Assembly: GCA_036365145.1 (NCBI GenBank)
Contig: JAEOAD010000989.1
Span: 1-64,000, forward strand
DNA length: 64,000 nucleotides
Direction: 5' to 3'
Source: Orientallactaga sibirica
Lineage: Eukaryota > Chordata > Mammalia > Rodentia > Dipodidae
Shown: positions 27,930-39,790 of the stretch, one piece after another
Layout of the letters: every line of letters begins with the position of its first letter
Position numbering within the stretch: position 1 is the stretch's first letter
Translations under genes and position numbers: made by a program
The notes under the pieces: generated by a model
What the model saw: only the letters and a program-made list of their open reading frames with translations
Databases searched by the model: none
Told to the model about the DNA's origin: nothing

Positions 27930-28400
27930 TAAACACCTGATTGGAACTGAGGGTTCATCCATTCCTTAGATGTCAGTAAACACCTGCGCTGAAAAGAGGG
28001 CTCATCTATTCCTTAGGTAAAGGTAAACACCTGAATTGCACAGAGGGATCATCCATTTCTTAGGTAACTGTAAACACCTGCATTGAACAGAGGGGTCATA
28101 CATTCCGTAGAAGTCAGTAAACACCTGCATTGAAATGAGAGATCATGTATTCCTTAGGTAAAGATCAACACCTGCATTGCACAGAGGGATCATCCATTCC
28201 TTAGGTAAAGGTAAACACCTGCATTGCACAGAGGGATCATCCATTCCTTAGGTAAGTGTAAACACCTGATTGGAACAGAGGGTTCATCCAATCCTTAGAT
28301 GTCAGTAAACACCTGCTCTGTAAAGAGGGCTCATCTATTCCTTAGGTAAAGGTAAACACCTGAATTGCACAGAGGGATCATCCATTCCTTAGGTAAAGAT
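27930..28400 (+). repeat. 329-bp-offset (7-monomer) repetition
   Basis: The run CACCTGATTGGAAC, GGGTTCATCCA, GATGTCAGTAAAC, GAGGGCTCATC and CACCTGAATTGCACAG occurs from about 27935 and again from about 28264. TTGGAAC lies at 27941 and 28270, an offset of exactly 7 x 47. Confidence 0.75.
28209..28255 (+). repeat. Reference 47-bp monomer
   Basis: This unit matches the consensus I derive by eye at all 47 positions and is offered as the type monomer. Composition is A15 C11 G10 T11. It contains four short dyads: AGGT/ACCT around AAAC (28209-28220), TGCA/TGCA around T (28220-28228), GGAT/ATCC around C (28234-28242), and CCT/AGG around T (28246-28252). It also carries the forkhead-type core GTAAACA, the E-box CACCTG and the M-CAT-like CATTCCT. 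Calling it the consensus is a visual judgement, not a computed alignment. Confidence 0.85.
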
Positions 28401-29126
28401 AAACAGCTGCATTGCACAGAGATATCATCCATTCCTTAGGTAACTGTAAACAACTGCATTTAACAGAGTGATCATCTATTACTTAGTTAAAGATGAACAC
28501 CTGCTTTACACAGAGGGATCATCCCAATCCTTAGGTAAAGGTAAAGACCTGCGTTGCACAGAGGAATCATCCATTCCTTAGGTAAAAGTGAACACCTGCA
28601 TTGCACAGAGGGATCATCCTTTCCTTAGGTAACTGTAAACATCTGCATTGAACAGAGGGATCATCCATTACTTAGATAACCGTAAAGACCTGCATTGCAC
28701 AGAGGGATCATCCCATGCCTTACATAAAGTTACACATACACCTGCATTGCACACAGGGAACATCCATTCCTTTGGTAACGTTAAACACCTGCATTGAACA
28801 GAGGGATCATCTAATCCTCAGTTATATATCAACACTTGCATTGCACAGGGGGATCATCCCATTCCTTAGGTAAAGATAAACAGCTGCATTGCACAGAGGT
28901 ATCATACATTCCTTAGGTAATGGTAAACAACTGCAGTGCACACAGGGATCAGCCATTCCTTATGTAAAGGTCAACACCTGCATTGCACAGAAGGATCGTC
29001 CATTCCTTAGGTAAAGGTAAACACCAGAATTGAACATAGGTATCTTCCACTCCTTAAGTAAGAGTAAACACCTGCAATGCACAGAGGGATCATCCATTCC
29101 TCATGTAAAGGTAAACACCTGCATTG

Positions 29127-29785
29127 CACAGAGGGATCATCCATTACTTATGTAAACGTAAACACCTACATTGCACACAGAGAACATCCATTACTATTGT
29201 AAAGGTAAACACCTGCATTGAACAGAGGGATATTTCATTACTTCGTTAATAGTAAACACCTGCCAGGCACAGAGGGATCATCCATTCCTAAGACAAATAT
29301 AAACGCCTGCAATGCACAGAGGCATCATCCATTCTTTGGTAAAGCTAAAAACCTGCATTGCACAGAGGGATCATCCATTCCTTAGATAACTTTAAACACC
29401 GGCATTGAACAGACGAATCATCCATTCCTTGTGTATTAGTCAACAACTGCATTGCACAGAGGGATCATCCATTCCTTAGGTAAAGGTCAACACCTGCCTG
29501 GCACAGAGGGATCATCCATTACTTATGTAAAGGTAAACACCTACATTACACACAGAGAACATCCATTCCTTTTGTAAAGGTAAACACCTGCATTGAACAG
29601 AGGGATCTTTCATTCTTTAGTTAATAGTAAACACCTGCAAGGCACAGAGGGATTATCCATTCCTAAGACAAAGATAAACGCCTGCAATGCACAGAAGCAT
29701 CATCCATTCTTTGGTAAAGCTAAAAACCTGCATTGCACAGAGGGATCATCCATTCCTTACGTAACTGTAAATACCTGCATTGAAC
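29127..29785 (+). repeat. 375-bp-offset (8-monomer) repetition
   Basis: Positions 29127-29410 and 29502-29785 share CACACAGAGAACATCC, TTTCATT, AAGACAAA(T/G)ATAAACG and the shortened ATTCTTTGGTAAAGC unit in the same order. ATTCTTTGGT lies at 29331 and 29706, an offset of 375, one base short of 8 x 47. Confidence 0.78.
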
Positions 29786-32520
29786 AGAGGGATCATCCAT
29801 TCCTTAGATAAGGGTAAGCACCTGCATTGAATAGAGGGATCATCCATTCCTTAGGTAAATCTAAACACCTGCCTTGCACAGAGGAATCATCTATTCCTTA
29901 GGTAAAGATCAAAACCTGCATTACACAGAGGGATCATCCCACTCCTTACATGAACGTAAACAACTGCATTGAACAAAGGGATCAACCATTCCTTAGATAA
30001 TGGTAAACACCTGGATTGAACAGAGGGTTCACCCATTCCTTATTCAAAGATCCACACCGCCATTGCACAGGGGAATCATCCCATTCCTTAGGTAAAGCTA
30101 AACACCTGCATTGCACAGAGGGATCTTCAATTCATTAGGTAAAGGAAAACACCTTCATTGGACAGAGTGATTATACATTCCTTAGATAACGGTAAAAACT
30201 GCATTGAACAGAGGTATCGCCTATTCCTTAGGTAAAGATCAACACCTGCATTGAACAGAGGGATCATTCATTCCTAATGTAAAGGTCAACACCTGCATTG
30301 TACAGAGGGATCTTGCATTCCTTAGGTAAAGGTGAACACCTGCATGGCACAGAGGGATCATCCCTTCCTTATGTAAAGGTCAACACCTGCATTGCACAGA
30401 AGGATCAACCATTCCTTATGTAAAGGACAACACTTGCATTGCACAGAGGGATCGAACATTCATTAGGTAATTAAACACCTCCATTGCACAGAGGGATCAT
30501 GCAATTCCTTACATAAATGTAAACACCTTCATTGAACAGAGTGATCATAAATTCCTTAGGTAAAGTAAAACCCCTGCCTCGCACAGAGGGATCATCCATT
30601 CCTTAGGTAAGAGTTGAACACCTGCATTGCACAGAGGTATCATCTATTACTTAGGTACAGGTCAACATCTGCCTTGCACAAAGAGATCATCCATTCCTTA
30701 GGTAAAGGTCAAAATCTGCCTGGCCCAGTGTGATCATCCTTTCCTTATGTAAAGGTAAACACCTGCATTGCACCCAAGAAACATCCATTCATTTGGTAAA
30801 GGTAAACACCTGCATTGAACAGAGGGATATTCCATTCCTTAGATACATATAAATACCTCCATTGACCGGTGGGATCATCCATTCCTTAGGAAAGGGTAAA
30901 AACCTGCATTGAACAGAGGGATCATCCATTCATTAGGTAAAAAATCAACACCTGCATTGCACAGAGGGATCATCCATTCCTTAGGTAACTGTAAACACCT
31001 GCATTAAAGAGAGGGATCATCCATTCCTTAGGTAAAGGTAAAAACCTGAATTGCACAGAGGGATCTTCCATTCCTTAGGTAAAGTTGAACACCTACATTG
31101 CACAGATGGATCTTCCTTTCCTTAGGTAAAGATCAACAACTGAATTGCACAGAGCGATCATCCCTTCCTTAGCTAAAGGTAAACACCTGCATTCCACAGA
31201 GGGATCACCCATTCCTAGGGTAATGGTAAACACCTGCATTGAACAAAGTGATGATCCATTCCTTAAATTACAGTAAACACCTGCATTGAACAGAGGGATC
31301 AACCATTCCGTAGGTACCTGTAAGCACCTTCATTGAACAGAGGAATCATCTATTCCTTAGGTAAAGGTAAACACAAGCATTGAACAAAGGCCTTATCCAT
31401 TCCTTAGGTAAAGGTAAACACCTTCATTTAACAGAGGGATCACCCATTCCATAGGTAAAGTTCAACACCTGCACTGCACAGAGGGATCATCCATTCCTTA
31501 AGTAAAGTTCAACATCTGTCTGGCCCAGAGGGATCACTCATAATTTGTGTAATGGTACCACCTGCATTGCACACAGGGAAAATCCATTCTTTGGAAAGGC
31601 ACACACATGCACTGAACAGAGGGATCTTCCATTCCTTAGGTAATTGTAAACACCTGCAATGTACAGAGGGATTGTCCATTCCTAAGTTAAATGTGAACAC
31701 CTGCTATGCACAGAGAGATCTTCCATTCCTTAGGTAAGGGTAAACACTTGCAATGCACAAAGGGAAAATCCATTCCTTAGGTAAGGGTAAAAACACCTGT
31801 ATTGCACAGAGGGATCATCCTTTCCTTAAGTAAAGGTAGAAACCTGCGTTGAACAGAGGGATCATCCTTCTTTAGGTAAAGGTAGACACCTGCGTTGAAC
31901 AGAGTTATCATCCATTCCTTAGTTAAAGGTAAACACCTGCCTTGAACATCGATTCCTTAGATAACAATAAACACCAACGTAGAACAAAGGGATCATCCTT
32001 CTTTAGGTTAAAGGTAGATACCTGCATTGAACAGAGGGATCATTCCATTCCTTAGGTAAAGGACAACACCTGCATTTCACAGAGGATTCATCCATTCCTT
32101 GGGCAAAAGTAAACACCTGCATTGCACAGAGGGATGATCCACTCCTTAGGTAAAGGTAAACACCTGCATAACACAGAGCGATCATCCACTCCTTAGGTAA
32201 GTGTAAAGACCTGCATTAAACAGAAGGATCATCCATTCTTTAGATGTCAGTGAACATCTGCATTAGAAAAGAGGGCTCATTTATTCCTTAAAGATGAACA
32301 CCTGCATTGCACACAGGGGTCATCCATTCCTTAGGTAACTGTAAACACCTGCATTGATCAGAGGGATCATCCATTACTTAGATAATGGTAAAGACCTGCA
32401 TTGCACAGAGAGATCATCCCATTCCTTAGGAATAGTTATACACCTGCATTGCACACAGGAAGCATCCATTCTTTTGGTAGAGATAAACACCTGCATGCAA
32501 CAGAGGGATCTCGCATTCAT

Positions 32521-32570
32521 TAGGTAATAGAATAGAGGAATAGAATAGAGGTAATAGAATAGAGGAATCA
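32521..32570 (+). repeat. Micro-duplication of AATAGA-type units inside a monomer
   Basis: Instead of one AATAGAAACACC step, the sequence reads AATAGAATAGAGG, AATAGAATAGAGG and TAATAGAATAGAGG in succession before normal satellite resumes at CACCCATTCC. It is a local slippage expansion of about 12-15 bp units and the only microsatellite-like patch I noticed. Confidence 0.8.
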
Positions 32571-33759
32571 CCCATTCCTAAGGTAAAAGTAAACACCTGC
32601 AATTCACACAAGGATCATCCATTCCTTAGGTAAAGGTAAACACCTGCAATGCACAGCGGGATCATCCATTCCTTAGATAACGGTAAACACCTGCATTGAA
32701 GAGAGGGATCATCGATTCCATAGTTAAAGATGAACATCTTCATTGAACAGAGGGACCATCCCATTCCTTAGGTAAAGGTAAATACCTTCATTGCACACAG
32801 GGATCATCCATTCCTTAGGAAAAGATAAACACATGCATTTCACAGAGGGATCGTCCATTCCTTATGCATCAGTAAACACCTGCATTGAAAAGAGGGCTCA
32901 TCTATTCCTTAGGTAAATTTGAACACCTTCATTCCAATGTCGGATCATCCATTCCTTAGGTAATTGTAAACCTCGGCTTTGAAAAGAAGGATAATCCATT
33001 CTTTAGATTACGGAAAACACCTGCATTGCACAGATGGATCATTCATTCCTTAGGTAAGTGTAAACACCTGCATTGAAGAGAGGGATCATCCATTCCTTAG
33101 ATAAAGGTAAACACCTGCTTTGCACAGATTGATCATCCATTCCTTAGGTAAAGATAAACACTTGCATTGTACAGAGGGATCATCCATTCCTTAGTTAATG
33201 GTAAACAGCTGGATTGCACAGAGGGATAATCCATTCCTTAGGTAATGATAAATACCTACACTGCACAATGTGATCATCCATGCCTTAGGTATCAGTAAAC
33301 ACCTGCATTGAACAGAGGGCTCATATATTCCTTAGGTAAAAGTAAACATCTGCATTGTGACGTCGGATCATCCATTCCTTTGTTAATTGTAAACCCCTGC
33401 ATTAAACAGAGGGATCATCCATTCTTTAGATAAAGGTAAAATCCTGCATTGCACAGAGGGATCATCCATTCCTTAGGTAATGATAAACACCTGCATTGCA
33501 CAAAGGGATTATCCATTCATTAGGTAACTGTAAACACCTGCATTGAACAGAGGGGTCGTCCATTCCTTATTGTATCAGTAAAGGCCTGCATTGAAAAGAG
33601 GGCTCAACTATTCATTAGGTAAAGATCAACACCTGCATTGCAAAGAGGGATCATCCATTTCGTAGATAAAGGGAAACACATGCATTGAATAGAGGGATTA
33701 TCTATTCCTTAGGTAACTGTAAACACCTGCATTGAACAGAGGGATCATCTATTCCTTAG

Positions 33760-34665
33760 GTAATGGTCAACACATGCATGGTAGAGAGGGATTATCCATT
33801 CCTTAGGTAAAGGTCAACACCTGCCTGGCCCAGAGGGATCATCCATTCCCTATGTAAAGCTAAACACCTGCATTGCACACAGAGAACATGAGTTCTTTTT
33901 GTAAAGGTAAACACCTGTATTTAACAGAGGTATTTTTCATTCCTTAGGCAATAGTAAAAACCTGCAATTCACAAAGGGATTATCCATTCCTAAGACAAAT
34001 ATAAACGCCTGCAATGCACAGAGGGATCATCCATTCCTTAGGTAACTGTAAGCACATGCATTGAACAGAGTGATCATCCATACCATAGATAAGGGTAACC
34101 ACCTGCTTTTAACAGAGGGATGATCAATTTCTTAGGTAGATATCAACACCTGCATTGCACAGAGGAATCATCCATTCCTTAGTTAATGGCAAACACCTGG
34201 ATCGCATAGAGGGATCATCCATACAGTAGATAACGGTAAACACCTTCATTGAACAGAGGGATCGTCCATTCCTTAGGTAATGGTCAACACATACATGGCA
34301 CATAGAGGTCATCCATTCCTTAGGTAAAGGTCAACACCTGCCTGCCCCAAAGGGATCATCCATTCCTTATGTAAAGGTAAACACCTGCATTGCACACAGA
34401 GAGCATCCATTCTTTTTGTAAAGGTAAACACCTACATTGAACAGAGGTATTTTTCTTTACTTAGGTAATAGTAAACACCTGCAATGCACAGAAGGATTAT
34501 CCATTCCTAAGACAAATATAAACGCCTGCAATGCACAGAGGGATCATCCATTCCTTAGGTAAAGCTAAAAACCTGCATTGCACGGAGGGATCATCCATTC
34601 CTTAGGTAATAGTAAACACCTGCATTGAACAGATGGATCATCCATTCCTTAGATAAGGGTAAGCA
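33760..34665 (+). repeat. 517-bp-offset repetition with one-monomer difference
   Basis: Positions 33760-34100 and 34277-34665 share the order GGTCAACACAT, GCCTG(G/C)CCC, CACACAGAGA(A/G)CAT, CTTTTTGTAAAGG, ATTTTTC and AAGACAAATATAAACG. CCTTAGGTAA lies at 33801 and 34318 (11 x 47). The offset grows to about 564 (12 x 47) by GATAAGGGTAA, because the second block holds one extra monomer. Confidence 0.72.
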
Positions 34666-35355
34666 CCTACATTGAACAGAGGGATCATCCATTCCTTAGG
34701 TAAATGTAAACACCTGCATTGCACAGAAGGATCATCCATTCCTCATGTAAAGGACAACACCTGCATTGCACAGAGGGATCTTCCATTCATTAGGTAAAGA
34801 TAAACACCTCCATTGCACAGAGTAATCATCCTTTCATTAGATAAATATAAACACCTGCATTGAACATAGGCATGTTCCAATCCTTAGGTAATAGTAAACA
34901 CATGCAATATACAGAGGGATCATCCAATTCTTTACATAAATGTTAACACCTGCATTGGACAGAGGGATCATCCATTCCTTAGGTAGGATTTGAACACCTG
35001 CATTGCACAGAGGGATCAACCATTCCTTAGGTAAAGGTCAACACCTGACTTGCACAGAGAGATCATCCATTCCTTAGGTAAAGGTCAAAATCTGCCTGTT
35101 CCAGAGGGATCATCCATTCCTTATGTAAAGGTGAACAAGTGCATTACACACAGGGAATATCCATTACTTTGGTAAAGGTAAACACCTGCAATGCACATAT
35201 CGTTCATCCATTCCTTAGGTAAGGGTAAACAGTGCAATCCACAGAGTGATCATCCATTACTTAGATAATTGTGAACAGGTATATTGAACAGTGGGATCAG
35301 CTGTTCATTACGTAAAGATCAGCACATGCATTTCACAGAGGGATCATCTATTCCT

Positions 35356-36292
35356 TAGGTAAAGGGCACAACCTGAATACCACAGAAGGATCCTCCATTC
35401 CTTTTGTAATGGACAACACCTTCATTGCAAAGAGGTGTCTTCTATTCCTTAGGTTAAGTTGAACACCTGCATTGCACAGAGGGATCATTCTTTCCTTAGT
35501 AAATATAAACACCTGCATTGAGTGGAGGGATGATCCATTCCTTAGATAACAATAAACACCTGCATTGAACAGAGGATCATCCATTCCTTAGGTAAAAGTG
35601 AACACCAGAATTGCACAGATGGATCATCCATTCCTTAGGCAACTGTAAACACCTGCATTGAACATAGGGATAATCCATTCCTTAGATAATGGTAAACACC
35701 TGCATTGAACAGAGGGCTCATCTCTTCCTTAGGTAAAGGTAACCACCTGCATTTCACAGAGGGATCATCCATTCCTTAGGTAATCATTAACACCTGCATT
35801 GAACAGAGGGATGATCCATTCCTTAGGTAAAGGGCACAACCTGAATACCACAGAAGGATCCTCCATTCCTTTTGTAATGGACAACACCTTCATTGCACAG
35901 AGGGATCTTCTATTCCTTAGGTTAAGTTGAACACCTGCATTGCACAGAGGGATCATTCTTTCCTTAGTAAATATAAACACCTGCATTGAGTGGAGGGATG
36001 ATCCATTCCTTAGATAACAATAAACACCTGCATTGAACAGAGGATCATCCATTCCTTAGGTAAAAGTGAACACCAGAATTGCACAGATGGATCATCCATT
36101 CCTTAGGCAACTGTAAACACCTGCATTGAACATAGGGATAATCCATTCCTTAGATAATGGTAAACACCTGCATTGAACAGAGGGCTCATCTCTTCCTTAG
36201 GTAAAGGTAACCACCTGCATTTCACAGAGGGATCATCCATTCCTTAGGTAATCGTTAACACCTGCATTGAACAGAGGGATGATCCATTCCTT
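35356..36292 (+). repeat. 468-bp tandem duplication (10 monomers x 2), in copy 1
   Basis: GGGCACAACCTGAATACC begins at 35364 and 35832, an offset of 468, two bases short of 10 x 47. The following ten monomers match in order up to GATGATCCATTCCTTA. The first unit has GCAAAGAGGTGTCTT where the second has GCACAGAGGGATCTT. The same difference is seen in the downstream 10.5-kb copy, so this duplication came first. Confidence 0.9.
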
Positions 36293-39200
36293 AAATTACC
36301 GTAAACACCTGCATTGAACAGAGGGATAATCCATTCCTGTGTAAAGGTAAAAACATGGATTGCACAGAGGGATCATCCATTCCTTAGGTAACTGTAAACA
36401 CCTGTATTGAACAGAAGGATCACGCATTTTTTAGATAACGGTAAATACCTGCATTGCTCTGAGAGATCATCCATTCCTTAGGTAAAGGTAAACACGTTCA
36501 TTGACCAGAGGGATCACCTCTTCCATAGGTAAAATTCATCACCTGCACTGCACAGAGGGATCATCCATTCCTTAGGTAAAGGACTAAACCTGCATTGCAC
36601 AGAGGGATCATACATTCCTTAGGCAAAGGTCAACACCTGCATTGCACAGAGGGATCATCCATTCATTAAGTAAAGGTCAAGAACTGACTGGCCCAGACGG
36701 ATAATCCATACTATATGTAATGGTAAACAAATGCATTGCACACAGGGAACATCCATTCTTGGACAGGTAAACACCTGCATTGAACAGAGGGGATCTTCCA
36801 TTCCTTAGGTAAGGGTAAACACCTGCAATGCACAGAGGGAACATCCATTCCCTAGGTAAGGGTAAACACCTGAATTGCACAGAGGGATCATCCTTTCCTT
36901 AAGTAAAGGTAGAAACCTGTATTGAACAGAGGGATCATCCTTCTTTAGGAAAAGGTAGACACCTGCGTTGAACAAGGTGTCATATATTCCGTAGGTAACG
37001 GTAAACACCTGCATTGAACAGAGGGTTCACCCATTCCTTAGGTAACAGTGAAAACCTGCATTGAACAGAGGGTACATCTATTCCTTAGGTTAAGATCAAC
37101 ACCTGCATTACACAGGGGATCATCCCATTGCTTAGGTAAAGGAAACACCTGCATTGCACAGAGGTATCATCCATTCCGTATGTAAAGGTAAGCACCTTTT
37201 TGGACAGAAGGATAATCCATTCCTTAGGTAAGTGTAAACACCTGCATTGTACAGGGATCATCCATTCCTTAGGTAATGGGAAACACCTGCATTGAACGGA
37301 GGGATCATCAATTCCTTAGGTAAAGATCAAAACCTGCATTGCACAGAGGGATCATCCATTCCTTAGGTAATGATCACACCTGCATTGCACAGAAGGATCA
37401 TCCATTCCTTAGGTAAAGCACAACACCTGCATTGCACAGAGGGATCTTTCATTCATTAGGTAATATAAAAACCTCCATGGCACATAGGAATCATCCTTTC
37501 CTTAGGGAAAGGTAAACACCAGCATTGAACATATGCATCTTACATTCCTGAGGTAATACTAAACACCTGCAATGCACAGAGGGATCATCCATGCCTAAGT
37601 TAAAGGTCAATACCTGAATTGCACAGAGGGATCAACCATTCCTTAGGTAAAAGTCAACACCTGCCTGCTCAGAGGGAACTTCCAATCCTTTTTTAAAGGT
37701 AAACACCTGCATTGCACACAGGGGACATCCCTTACATGGGAAAGGTAAACACCTGCATTGAACATAGGGATCATCCATTCATTAAGTCAAGGTAAACACC
37801 AGCCTTGAACAGAGGGATCTTCCATTCCTTAGGTAATAATATACACATGCAATGCACAGAGTTATCATCCCTTCCTTAGGTAAAGGTAAACACCTGTATT
37901 GAACACAGGTATCATCCATTCCTTGTGAAAAGTTAAACACCTGTATTGAACAGAGGGATCATCCCATTCCTTAGGTAGTAGTAAACACTTGCAATGCACA
38001 GAGAGATCATCCCATTTCTTACATAAACGTAAACAACTGCATTGAATAGAGGGATCATCCATTCCTTAAATAAAGGTAAACACCTGCCATGCACACAGGG
38101 ATCATCAATTCCTTAGGTAAATGTAAACACCTGCAATGCACAGTGGGATCATACATTCCTTAGGTAAAGGTCAACACCTAACTGGCCCAGAGGGATCATC
38201 CAGACCTTATGTAAAGGTAAACACCTGCATTGCACACAATGAACATCCATTCCTTAGGTAACAGTAAGCACCTGCAATGCATAGAGGGATCATCCATTCC
38301 TAAGGTAAATGTGAAAACCTACAATAAACAGAGGGATCCTCCATTCCTTAGGGAACAGTAAACACCTGTATTGCACAGAGGGATCATCCATTACTTAGGT
38401 AATGTGAAACACCTGCAGTGATCAGAGGGATCATCCATTCCTTAGATAACGGTAAACACCTGCATTGAAAAGAGGGATCATCCATTCCTTAGGTACCTGT
38501 AAACACCTACACTGAACAGAGGGATCATCCATTCCTAAGATAACGGTCAACACCTGCATTGAACAGAGGGATCATCTATTCCTTAGGTAAAGATCAACAC
38601 CTGCATTGCACAGAGTGATCATCCATTCCTTAGGTAACTGTAAACACCTGCATTGACTAGAGGGATCATCCATTACTTAGATATCGGTAAAGACCCGCAT
38701 TGCACAGAGGGATCCTCCCATTCCTTAGGTAAAGTTATAAGCCTGCATTGCACAAGGGAACATCCATTCCTTTGGTAAAGGTAAACACCTGCAATGAACA
38801 GAAGGATCATCCATTCTGTAGATAAAGATAACACCTGCATTGCACAGAGGGATCATCCATTCCATAGGTAAGGATAAACACCTGCATTGCACAGAAGGAA
38901 CATCCATTTCTTAAGTAAAGGTAGAAACCTGGGTTGAACAGAGGGATAATCCTTCTTTAGGTAAAGGTAAACACGTGGGTTGAACAGAGGTATCATCGAT
39001 TCCTTATGTAAAGGTAAACACCTGCATTGAACAGAGGGATCATCTATTCCATAGTTAAATATCAACACCTGCATTGCACAGAGGGATCATCACATCCCAT
39101 AGGTAAAGGTAAACATCTGCATTGCACAGAGGGTTAATCAATTCCTTTGGTAACTGTAAACAACTGCATTGAATAGAGGGATCATCCATTCCTTAGATAA

Positions 39201-39405
39201 TGGTAAAGACCTGCATTGCACAGAGGGATAATCCCATTCCTTTGGTAACTTTATACACCTGCATTGCACAAGGGAACATCCATTCCTTTGGTAAACGTAA
39301 ACTCCTGCATTGAAGGGAGGGATCATCCATTCCATAGGTAAAGGTTAACACCTGCATTGCACAGAGGTATCATCCATTCCTTAGCTACACCTACACCTAC
39401 ATTGA

Positions 39406-39790
39406 AAAGAGGTGTCATCCATTTTTTAGATGTCAGTAAACTCCTGCTTTGAAAAGAGGGCTCATCTATTCCCTAGGTAAAGATCAACACCTGCATTGCA
39501 CAGAGGGAACATCCATTCCTTAGGTAACTGTAAACACCTGCATTGAAAAGAGGGCTCATCCATTCTTTAGATGTCAGTAAACTCCTGCTTTGAAAAGAGG
39601 GCTCATCTATTCCCTAGGTAAAGATCAACACCTGCATTGCACAGAGGGAACATCCATTCCTTAGGTAACTGTAAACACCTGCATTGAAAAGAGAGCTCAT
39701 CCATTCTTTAGATGTCAGTAAACTCCTGCTTTGAAAAGAGGGCTCATCTATTCCCTAGGTAAAGATCAACACCTGCATTGCACAGAGGTT
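39406..39790 (+). repeat. 141-bp trimer repeated about three times, in copy 1
   Basis: GATGTCAGTAAACTCCTGC recurs with TGTCAG at 39431, 39572 and 39713, exactly 141 bp = 3 x 47 apart. Each unit has three different monomers: TTTGAAAAGAGGGCTCATC, GATCAACACC with GAGGGAACATCC, and TAACTGTAAACACC with GAAAAGAG(G/A)GCTC. It is the shortest and cleanest higher-order repeat in the window. Confidence 0.9.

Larger units (their letters stand above)
25025..35006 (+). repeat. Diverged satellite domain with small in-register duplications
   Basis: About 212 monomers with no large near-identical duplication. It holds several short repetitions at offsets of 329, 375 and 517 bp, listed separately. GATGTCAG variants reappear at 27969, 28304 and 32244, and TGTCGG variants at 32938 and 33362. 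A truncated monomer lies near 25055-25085 (CTTTGAATGAGTTGCACAG). ORFs in both strands of this region are repeat readings, and no gene is seen. Confidence 0.85.

Noticed and set aside
28209..28255. Nuclear-receptor half-site AGGTCA in variant monomers (AAAGGTCAACACC)
   Set aside because: It arises from one common substitution of the variable region and has no paired half-site at a standard spacing, so it is not supportable as a regulatory element.
32521..32570. Insertion of a mobile element at the irregular AATAGAATAGAGG patch
   Set aside because: It is only about 50 bp, made of pieces of the host monomer, with no terminal repeats or target-site duplication.
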